Origin: Acidaminococcaceae bacterium | Lineage (GTDB): Bacteria; Bacillota; Negativicutes; Acidaminococcales; Acidaminococcaceae | NCBI GenBank assembly: GCA_022653215.1 | Contig: JALCSJ010000034.1 | Coordinates: 1-15,241 of the forward strand | Length of the DNA stretch: 15,241 nt | Direction: 5' to 3' | In this document: in pieces, positions 1 to 6,414 of the stretch | Layout of the letters: each line of letters starts with the position of its first letter | How positions within the stretch are numbered: the first letter of the stretch is position 1 | Position numbers and translations under genes: made by a program | Notes under the pieces: generated by a model | What the model saw: only the letters and a program-made list of their open reading frames with translations | Told to the model about the DNA's origin: nothing | Databases searched by the model: none

Positions 1-615
1 GCCACAACTGCCTTCCCAGTATGTAGTATTAACAGCTTGTGCATAAACAATTGGAACCATAGCATATGTTTTGGTGTTAAAGAATATTGTTCCCAAAGCT
101 GCCGGGTATTTCTTAGCATATATAGCCTTTTTTACTATTGCAAAAATTTTTTCAGATGGCTCCACATCTCTTAAAACGATATGAATAATTCCTCCTAAAT
201 CTACTAAGATTGGCTCCTTGTCCAAATGCAAATCAGGAATTGTCCAAGATGCTATTCTAACCGGGTCAGGCATTTTTATGTTTGTGTAATTAGTTTGAGG
301 ATTCACATTAACATGAAGAACTTTGTCCGTGCCTGTTTCTCTAATTACTATATCCGTAGGCTCCATTATGTTTTGTGCTTTAGCGCAATATAGAGCGAAA
401 GCCCTTCCTGCATTCCCGCAAAATTCCATACCGGCCATTTCCAAAACATTTTTTTGTCCAATGCTTTTTATAAATCCTACTTGCTCACCTTTCAATTCTT
501 TATGAGCCAGTAGTTTCCTGGCAATATTCTGATATTCCGATTGTTCACAAGGAGTAAGAACAAAAATGGTAATATTACCGCTGGGATTGGCAACTAAAAT
601 TTTAAGTTTTTTCAT
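1..615 (-). CDS. DapF-fold cofactor-independent amino acid racemase, probable histidine racemase (partial, 3' end outside window)
   Basis: My own translation of the reverse strand from the ATG at 615 gives 205 residues of open frame running off the left edge. Residues 60-73 contain MEFCGNAGRAF, the first catalytic-cysteine motif of the diaminopimelate epimerase fold (Cys66). The last visible residues are EGSCG, placing the second catalytic cysteine at residue 204. A thiolate pair at this spacing is the signature of PLP-independent racemases and epimerases of the DapF family. Known cofactor-independent histidine racemases, staphylococcal CntK and a Fusobacterium nucleatum enzyme, belong to this fold and have similarly spaced cysteines. 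The start is supported by a GAGGTG Shine-Dalgarno 9 bases upstream. It is the last visible gene of the hut operon, after a transporter, which suggests histidine as substrate. A true DapF is less likely because the CGNGxR-type motif is altered, but DAP or another amino acid cannot be excluded. About 60-70 C-terminal residues are missing. Confidence 0.8.
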   Translation of the reverse strand, partial: MKKLKILVANPSGNITIFVLTPCEQSEYQNIARKLLAHKELKGEQVGFIKSIGQKNVLEMAGMEFCGNAGRAFALYCAKAQNIMEPTDIVIRETGTDKVLHVNVNPQTNYTNIKMPDPVRIASWTIPDLHLDKEPILVDLGGIIHIVLRDVEPSEKIFAIVKKAIYAKKYPAALGTIFFNTKTYAMVPIVYAQAVNTTYWEGSCG

Positions 616-630
616 ATAGTTACACCTCGT

Positions 631-668
631 AAAAAAATGACAGCTTCCTTGTGCCGAAGCTGTCATTT
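631..668 (-). terminator. Intrinsic terminator or attenuator directly in front of the racemase gene
   Basis: Read on the minus strand, a perfect 13-bp stem (635-647 with 656-668) closes an 8-base loop and is followed by seven T residues. It starts 18 bases after the transporter stop codon and ends only about 16 bases before the racemase ATG, so the U-tract abuts the racemase Shine-Dalgarno. No separate promoter fits between hairpin and ribosome-binding site. Racemase expression must therefore come from read-through or conditional antitermination. On the plus strand the T-run is poor, so the element points to the left. Confidence 0.85.
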
Positions 669-685
669 AGTATTTTCAGCACTGT

Positions 686-1993
686 CTAGATAAACGGTGA
701 TAATATTATAGCACACAATGCCAAGGGGGTGTTGTATAAAATACCGGTGGGAACGCAAGTGTCCCAAATGTGATCGTGCTGACCATCAGCATTTAAACCG
801 GAAGTTGGTCCCAGTGTTGTATCAGAAGCCGGAGATCCCGCGTCACCTAGAGCTGCAGCTGCAGCAATGAGCATTACGCAACCCATCGGTGAAAAGCCCA
901 TTCTCATACAAACAGGTACGAACAGTGTTGCTATAACAGGTATAGTGCTAAAGGATGAACCAATGCCAATAGTAACAACCAAACCAATAATCATCATCAT
1001 AACCGCTGCAACGAACTTGGAATTACCAACCACTGCTACAGATGCTTCTACTAAGTGGTTTACACCACCGGTAGCCTTAATAACTTCAGAATAACCTGCT
1101 GCTACCAGCATGACAAAAGCAATTAAGCCCATAATCCGGACACCATTGCCCACAATTACTTCAAAGTCCTGAAGTTTTATAGCGCGGCCTACAACCATAA
1201 CCACAATACCAGCTAAAGCACCTAGGGGCAAAGACCCGGTATAAAGATTAATACCTAACACCATTAAAGCAGCAAATAATGTCACCCAATGGCTAGCCTC
1301 CATATTTAGTTCCTTACTTAAATCCAAAGTTTGCCCGGGAATAGGTCTGTCTTCATATTCACGGTCTTTTCTAAATATAAACCAACCCACAACCAAACCT
1401 AAAATCATAGATAAGCCAAGTGGCCAAGTGCCATGCCATACTTGGGAAGTCGCAACAGTAATACCATTAGATTCCATATGCTTGGCAATTAAGCCATGGA
1501 AAATCAAACCGAAACCAAAGGGTAGAGATATGTAGGGTGCTTTCAGTCCGAAAGCTAAAGAACAGGCCACCGCTCTTCTATCCAGTTTCATATTATTCAT
1601 CATTTTCAAAAGAGGTGGAATCAAAATGGGAATAAAGGCAATGTGAACGGGAATAACGTTTTGAGAACAGCAGGCAACTAAAGCAATAATAACTAAGAAC
1701 ATTAATTTTTTGCCCTGTACAATTTTTTCAATCTTATGAGACAATATTTCAGTTATTCCTGTGTTAGCCATTGCTGAGGCTAAAATTCCCAGCAAAATAT
1801 AGCTTAGAGCCGTTTCAGAGTTTCCTCCCATACCTTTAACCAATACTGACATAGCTTTTGTTAGGGGCATTCCTGACATAATACCTGCTACTAGAGCAGA
1901 AAGCAGTAGTGAAATTAAAACATTAACTTTCCTCAAGCACAAAATAACTAGTACAACAACTGAGACTAGCACGGGGTTTGTTAAAATATCCAT
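686..1993 (-). CDS. NhaC/YuiF-type Na+/H+ antiporter-family permease, probable histidine transporter
   Basis: This 435-residue protein is highly hydrophobic, with roughly a dozen predicted membrane segments spread over its length and a re-entrant-looking Gly/Ser/Pro-rich stretch near residues 340-400 (GIGSSFSTIPV, GDAGSPASDTTLGPTSG). These features match the Na+/H+ antiporter superfamily group (NhaC-like, YuiF-like) whose members are often amino-acid carriers rather than pH-homeostasis antiporters. A good GGAGG Shine-Dalgarno lies 5 bases before the ATG at 1993. It follows hutH by 28 bases on the same strand, so it belongs to the hut operon. The inferred job is cation-coupled uptake of histidine, or exchange of a pathway product. 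It is unrelated in sequence to the classical HutT/HutM amino-acid permeases. Substrate and coupling ion are inferred from context only. The reading frame is complete. Confidence 0.8.
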   Translation of the reverse strand: MDILTNPVLVSVVVLVILCLRKVNVLISLLLSALVAGIMSGMPLTKAMSVLVKGMGGNSETALSYILLGILASAMANTGITEILSHKIEKIVQGKKLMFLVIIALVACCSQNVIPVHIAFIPILIPPLLKMMNNMKLDRRAVACSLAFGLKAPYISLPFGFGLIFHGLIAKHMESNGITVATSQVWHGTWPLGLSMILGLVVGWFIFRKDREYEDRPIPGQTLDLSKELNMEASHWVTLFAALMVLGINLYTGSLPLGALAGIVVMVVGRAIKLQDFEVIVGNGVRIMGLIAFVMLVAAGYSEVIKATGGVNHLVEASVAVVGNSKFVAAVMMMIIGLVVTIGIGSSFSTIPVIATLFVPVCMRMGFSPMGCVMLIAAAAALGDAGSPASDTTLGPTSGLNADGQHDHIWDTCVPTGILYNTPLALCAIILSPFI

Positions 1994-2021
1994 TTCTACC
2001 TCCCTGTATTTTCTGTTTTTT

Positions 2022-3560
2022 TTAAGCTAATTTACCAACTATCTTTTCTGCTGCTTTAACGGGTTTTTCTTCCCTAATTAAGTCCTCACACTTAACCAGT
2101 TCCGGATGCATCAAGATATCATCTTCTACTGCCGGTACTCCGGCTGCTCTTACACAGTCATAAACACTCTTAGCAGCAGGGCTCATCTTGTCTTCACCCC
2201 GCAAATACAGAGCTTGACAAACCCCAAATAATTCAATAGCCTGTACACTTCTAACATTGTCTACTATCATTCTGGCTGTTCTGGCAGAAGTAGTTCCCAT
2301 TGATACATGATCTTCCTGATTAGCGGAAGAAGGAATAGAATCAACGCAAGCAGGATGAGCATAAATTTTGTTTTCGGAAACCATAGAAGCAGCAGCATAC
2401 TGGGCAATCATAAAGCCATTGTTTAAGCCCCCTTTTCTGCACAAGAAAGCAGGAAGTCCGTAACTTAAAGCCGGATTAACCAATCTTTCCAAACGCCTCT
2501 CGGACACATCTGCCAATTCTGCTACTGCCATGCCCAATGTATCCAAGGCAATGGCAACAGGTTCACCGTGAAAATTACCACCGGAGATAACTTCGTCTTC
2601 ATCCGGGAAAACCAGGGGATTATCTGTAGAAGCATTAATTTCTCTGCTCATTAGATTCCAAACATACTTTAATGCTTCTCTTACGCCACCATGAATTTGT
2701 GGTGTGCAACGCACAGAATAAGCATCTTGTACTTTTACAATTTCCGGATTAGGATTTTCGTCCAAGGTTAGTTTAGAACCGGCCGTAAGTTTCAGTAAAT
2801 TAGCAGCACTGTCTATTTGTCCTTGATGTCCGCGGACAATATGAACCTTAGGGTCAAAGGCTTTTCTAATACCTATTTGTGCTTCGCAAACCATGCCTGC
2901 CAAAACATCGCCCATTTTAGCCATTTGTACTGCATCGTAAAGAGCTAAGGTGCCAAAAGCACACATGGCCTGGGTTCCGTTAATCAGCGCCAAACCTTCT
3001 TTGGATGCCAGTTCGATAATAGGAATTCCGGCACTATTCATAGCTTCTTTTCCACTCATGAGTTTTCCTTGGTAATATGCTTCGCCAACACCAATCATGG
3101 GCTGAACCATATGTGCTAATAGTGCTAAATCTCCTGATGCTCCCAGGGATCCTTTTTCCGGAATGCAAGGGGTTACTCCTTTGTTCAGCATATCAATCAT
3201 GGTTTGAACAGTAGCTAATTTAAGACCACTGTTGCCTTTGGAAACAGAGTTAATACGTAGAAGTACCATAGCACGTGCTACTTCAATAGGCATGGGATTT
3301 CCCATTGCACAGGAATGGGAAATTATAAGATTATGCTGCAAGGTTTTAGCGTCTTCAGCAGGAACAAACACTTTTTGGAATTCACCGAACCCGGTGGTCA
3401 ACCCATAAATAACGGCACCGCTGGCAAGTTTTTCCTCAACATATGCTCTTGCTTTATTAATGGCTGCTTTTGCTTCTTCAGATAATACTACCTTTTCATC
3501 ATGTCTTGCTACGTTTACAACATTTTCAATAGTTAAATCTTTACCTGTAATAATTACCAT
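2022..3560 (-). CDS. hutH: Histidine ammonia-lyase
   Basis: Catalyses L-histidine to trans-urocanate plus ammonia, the first step of histidine breakdown, in the cytosol. The GSLGASGDLALLAHM segment contains the Ala-Ser-Gly triad that cyclises into the MIO prosthetic group, residues 141-143 counted from the start chosen here. YGLTTGFG (Tyr52) and the SH dipeptide (His82) match the active-site Tyr53 and His83 of Pseudomonas putida HutH. SANQEDHVSM near the C-terminal half supplies the conserved Glu region, and the length (512 residues) is normal. An in-frame ATG nine bases upstream (3569) directly abuts the AGAGG Shine-Dalgarno, whereas the ATG at 3560 has a 9-base spacer and gives the N-terminus MVIITGKDLT, similar to Bacillus HutH. 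I prefer 3560. It sits mid-operon although it encodes the first step. Confidence 0.97.
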   Translation of the reverse strand: MVIITGKDLTIENVVNVARHDEKVVLSEEAKAAINKARAYVEEKLASGAVIYGLTTGFGEFQKVFVPAEDAKTLQHNLIISHSCAMGNPMPIEVARAMVLLRINSVSKGNSGLKLATVQTMIDMLNKGVTPCIPEKGSLGASGDLALLAHMVQPMIGVGEAYYQGKLMSGKEAMNSAGIPIIELASKEGLALINGTQAMCAFGTLALYDAVQMAKMGDVLAGMVCEAQIGIRKAFDPKVHIVRGHQGQIDSAANLLKLTAGSKLTLDENPNPEIVKVQDAYSVRCTPQIHGGVREALKYVWNLMSREINASTDNPLVFPDEDEVISGGNFHGEPVAIALDTLGMAVAELADVSERRLERLVNPALSYGLPAFLCRKGGLNNGFMIAQYAAASMVSENKIYAHPACVDSIPSSANQEDHVSMGTTSARTARMIVDNVRSVQAIELFGVCQALYLRGEDKMSPAAKSVYDCVRAAGVPAVEDDILMHPELVKCEDLIREEKPVKAAEKIVGKLA

Positions 3561-3604
3561 TTGCTGCATCCTCTTTTCTTCTTGATAATTAAAAACAAAA
3601 TATT

Positions 3605-4231
3605 TTATAGTGCTTCCGCAATATCTTTATAAATATTTTCCGCCAATTTTTCTGCTTCTGCTACTAAAGCAACACCTTGGTCTTTTTTGTCTTGAACAAA
3701 TTCGCTGTCTTTAATGCCCCCAATATTAATCAACACATTAAGCCAGGCACCGCGTACGGCAGTGCTTAAGCTTACAGCCGCAACTCCTAAATCGCTGGCA
3801 GCGCTTTGATTGCTTTTGCCTACGATAGCTTCTATATTTTTCAAGGCTTCTACACAGTAGCTGAGCATAGCAAAAGGAATCTTGGTGCAGACCTTTAAGG
3901 CATCCTGCATGGCTGCTCTTCTGGCCGCTTTTTCTTCTTCCGTGTTCTTAGGCATGGCGAAAACGTCGGTCATTACTCCAAAGGTTTCTGTATCTTCATC
4001 CATGGCAGTAAGGAAACTGTCTTTCAATGCCAAGAGCTTGGTCTGGACTTCTTTGTCCAAAGTTTCGAATTCTGCATATTTAGTTTTGCCGATACTTAAA
4101 GCACAAACCATGGCTCCCAAAGCACAACCTTGGGCACCGGCTAAAGCCGCGGCACTGCCCCCTCCCGGGGCAGGTGCGTCGCTTGCTAATACATCAATAA
4201 ATTGTTTGGTCGACATCATTGTCAGCTGCAT
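3605..4231 (-). CDS. fchA: Formiminotetrahydrofolate cyclodeaminase
   Basis: Converts 5-formimino-THF to 5,10-methenyl-THF with release of ammonia. The 208-residue length and largely helical composition match the stand-alone cyclodeaminase domain that forms the C-terminal half of vertebrate FTCD. The N-terminal segment APAPGGGSAAALAGAQG (about residues 20-36) is the glycine-rich family hallmark, and KSNQSAASDLGVAAV (about 138-152) is a second conserved patch. It starts three bases after the ftcD stop, with its GGAGA ribosome-binding site inside the end of ftcD, so translation is probably coupled. The partner domain is thus encoded by the adjacent gene instead of being fused. Some relatives are annotated as methenyl-THF cyclohydrolase; the hut context favours cyclodeaminase. 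Confidence 0.93.
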   Translation of the reverse strand: MQLTMMSTKQFIDVLASDAPAPGGGSAAALAGAQGCALGAMVCALSIGKTKYAEFETLDKEVQTKLLALKDSFLTAMDEDTETFGVMTDVFAMPKNTEEEKAARRAAMQDALKVCTKIPFAMLSYCVEALKNIEAIVGKSNQSAASDLGVAAVSLSTAVRGAWLNVLINIGGIKDSEFVQDKKDQGVALVAEAEKLAENIYKDIAEAL

Positions 4232-4234
4232 ATT

Positions 4235-5140
4235 TTATTTTTCTCCAATCAAATGGTATTCCATGACTTGTTTGTGAGCGTCAAAGTTCTCAATTTGCAA
4301 ATAATATTCTGCTACATCCAGCAGAGCTTTAGCAGGAGTCAGTCCTACTACTTCACTGCCGATAATGTGCACGCCCCAACGCTTGCACTCTGTTCTGATG
4401 GCTTCGAAGGTTCTGTATAAAGGAGTTCCTTCGTAGTTCACCATGTTCATGGAAACCTGGGCAATATTTCTATCTTCCAGTTTTACACCGATAGCTTTGC
4501 AATATTTAAATCCGCCGCTGGAGCCTCTGATGATTTTGGCAATCTTTTTAGCCACTTCCAAATCAGCAGTATCCAGGTTAACGTTGAAAGCAACCAATGG
4601 CATTCTGGCACCGATGGCAATAATGCCGGCGGTAGGATGAATTTTTCTTTCGCCGTAATCAGGAGCCCATTCCGGTTGTAATAATTTTTCCGGCATGCCT
4701 TCGAATTGGCCTTTACGGATTTTTGCCAAATTGACTCTGTCAGGACTGGTAGCACTGTCTTCATATAAGAAGCTAGGAACTTTTAATTCATCCCAAATTC
4801 TCTTAGCTACTCTCTTGCTCATTTCCACACACTCCTCTACGGTAACATCCATAGTGGGAACGAAAGGAATAACGTCGGTAGCGCCCATACGAGGATGTGC
4901 TCCTTCGTGTTTGCGCAGATCGATTAATTCGGTAGCAGTTTTGGTTAATTGGAAAGCTACTTCTTCTACAGATTCAGGGCTGCCTACCAGAGTAATAACG
5001 CATCTGTTGTGGTTTTCATCTGATTGGAAATCGAAAAGCATGCAGCCAGGTACGCTCTTTGCTACTGCTTGGAGCTTATCCAGAATTTCTTTGTTACGGC
5101 CTTCACTAAAATTTGGAATACATTCAACTAACTTCGGCAT
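4235..5140 (-). CDS. ftcD: Glutamate formimidoyltransferase
   Basis: Transfers the formimino group of N-formimino-L-glutamate to tetrahydrofolate, giving glutamate and 5-formimino-THF. The 301-residue length equals the formiminotransferase domain of FTCD without the cyclodeaminase part. Family signatures are VECIPNFSEGRN (residues 5-16), DENHNRCVITLVG (41-53) and HEGAHPRMGATDV (78-90). His82 in the last motif corresponds to the catalytic His82 described for the porcine enzyme. The start has an AAAGGAGG Shine-Dalgarno 7 bases upstream and lies 19 bases after hutI. Its presence with fchA means the pathway ends through the folate-dependent branch, so no formimidoylglutamase (HutG) or HutF is required. 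Confidence 0.96.
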   Translation of the reverse strand: MPKLVECIPNFSEGRNKEILDKLQAVAKSVPGCMLFDFQSDENHNRCVITLVGSPESVEEVAFQLTKTATELIDLRKHEGAHPRMGATDVIPFVPTMDVTVEECVEMSKRVAKRIWDELKVPSFLYEDSATSPDRVNLAKIRKGQFEGMPEKLLQPEWAPDYGERKIHPTAGIIAIGARMPLVAFNVNLDTADLEVAKKIAKIIRGSSGGFKYCKAIGVKLEDRNIAQVSMNMVNYEGTPLYRTFEAIRTECKRWGVHIIGSEVVGLTPAKALLDVAEYYLQIENFDAHKQVMEYHLIGEK

Positions 5141-5159
5141 TGGTTTGCCTCCTTTAATT

Positions 5160-6401
5160 TTATCTGGGATTAGTTACGAGAACTTCGCCATTTTTAATTA
5201 CTGTGTCAACTAAATTATCTCCGTATCTGTAGAACAAATAATCCAGATTAGGTGCATCCCAAATAATGAGATCCGCCTGTTTACCGGTTTCTACAGTACC
5301 AAGAGTTTTGGCTCTGTTTATTGCTGCAGCACCGTTTAAGGTCACAGCGGTTAAACATTCTTCCGGTGTCATTTCATATTTGTAGCAGCCTATATGCATG
5401 GCCAGCTGCAAAGAATTGGAAGGACAGGAGCCAGGGTTAAAATCACTGCCAAAGGCTACAGGTACACCCTTGTTGATCATGTCTCTGGCGGGAGCATATG
5501 TAGAGTTCAGGTAGAAAGATGTACCAGGCAACAAACATGCTATAGTACCGCTTTGGGCCATAGCAGCTATGCCTTTGGCATCAGCTTTAATCAAATGTTC
5601 GCAGCTAATGGCACCTAATTCTGCTGCCATAGGTGTACCACCAATGGGTACAATTTCGTCGCTGTGACATTTAATTCCTAAACCGGCTTTTTTCCCTGCC
5701 AGTAAAATCTTTTTTGATTCTTCGGGAGTGAAAACTCCTTGCTCACAAAAAACATCGATGAATTCTGCCAGGTGCTTTTCCACTACTTGAGGCAGGGTTT
5801 CGTTAATGACCAAATCAATATAGGCATCACGTTTGTCCTTATAGTCCGTAGGTAAAGCATGGGCTCCCATAAAAGTAGAAACCAGAGAAATCTTTTCTTC
5901 CTGCTGTAGTTCTTTAACTACTTCCAACATTTTTAATTCTGTTTCTGTAGTTAAGCCATAGCCGGATTTCGCTTCTACTGTGGTAACCCCCAGTCTCAGC
6001 ATTCTGTCTAAAAGTTTTTTGGTTTTAGCTTTCAACTCTTCTTTCGTAGCTTTGCGAGTATTGTTTACGGTGGAAAGAATGCCGCCGCCCTGAGCCAAGA
6101 TTTCTAAATACGTTACCTTTTTTAGTTTCATGGTCAGTTCATGTTCCCGCCAGCCACCGAAGACCAAATGAGTGTGAGAATCTACCAGACCGGCTGTTAC
6201 CAGTTGTCCCCTGGCATCAATGGTTTTATCAGCCCCTGCAGGAACTGCTTGGTTAGCAGTTCCCACTTGGGCGATTTTATCATTTTCCATAATGAGCCAG
6301 GTGTTAGTGGTTAAGCTGACATTGCCTTGCTCTGCACCTTTTTTGGCAGCAGAACCGGTAGCTGTGGCCAGCATTCCGATGTTGGTGATAAGTGTCTTCA
6401 T
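5160..6401 (-). CDS. hutI: Imidazolonepropionase
   Basis: Hydrolyses 4-imidazolone-5-propionate to N-formimino-L-glutamate, the third pathway step. It is an amidohydrolase-superfamily TIM barrel with a single metal site. DSHTHLVFGGWRE gives the first two ligands (His76, His78), CHSDEIVPIGG the third (His246), and VAFGSDFNPG the aspartate (Asp320). These agree with the metal ligands of Bacillus subtilis HutI (His80, His82, His249, Asp324). The frame is open to an ATG at 6434, but that start lies inside the end of hutU and has no ribosome-binding site. The ATG at 6401 follows a perfect AGGAGG and gives a normal 413-residue protein, so I use it. The gene is 13 bases from the hutU stop. Confidence 0.96.
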   Translation of the reverse strand: MKTLITNIGMLATATGSAAKKGAEQGNVSLTTNTWLIMENDKIAQVGTANQAVPAGADKTIDARGQLVTAGLVDSHTHLVFGGWREHELTMKLKKVTYLEILAQGGGILSTVNNTRKATKEELKAKTKKLLDRMLRLGVTTVEAKSGYGLTTETELKMLEVVKELQQEEKISLVSTFMGAHALPTDYKDKRDAYIDLVINETLPQVVEKHLAEFIDVFCEQGVFTPEESKKILLAGKKAGLGIKCHSDEIVPIGGTPMAAELGAISCEHLIKADAKGIAAMAQSGTIACLLPGTSFYLNSTYAPARDMINKGVPVAFGSDFNPGSCPSNSLQLAMHIGCYKYEMTPEECLTAVTLNGAAAINRAKTLGTVETGKQADLIIWDAPNLDYLFYRYGDNLVDTVIKNGEVLVTNPR

Positions 6402-6405
6402 AGTG

Positions 6406-6411
6406 CCTCCT
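6406..6411 (-). promoter_or_regulatory. Ribosome binding site that fixes the hutI start
   Basis: A full AGGAGG on the minus strand lies 4 bases upstream of the ATG at 6401 and just past the hutU stop codon (6415-6417). It rules against the longer frame starting at 6434, which would overlap hutU by 20 bases. Confidence 0.8.
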
Positions 6412-6414
6412 AAA

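Noticed and set aside
323..505. 60-residue open frame on the plus strand
   Set aside because: It lies wholly opposite the racemase gene, has no ribosome-binding site and no recognisable motif; it is a shadow frame.
1..615. Annotation of the partial gene simply as diaminopimelate epimerase (dapF)
   Set aside because: The fold is right, but the cysteine motif is FCGNAGRAF instead of the CGNGxR form, and the hut context argues for histidine; dapF remains the fallback call.
4483..5213. Open frames of 93 residues (minus) and 172 residues (plus) overlapping ftcD
   Set aside because: Both lie in other frames of a gene with clear family motifs and have no ribosome-binding sites; they are shadows.
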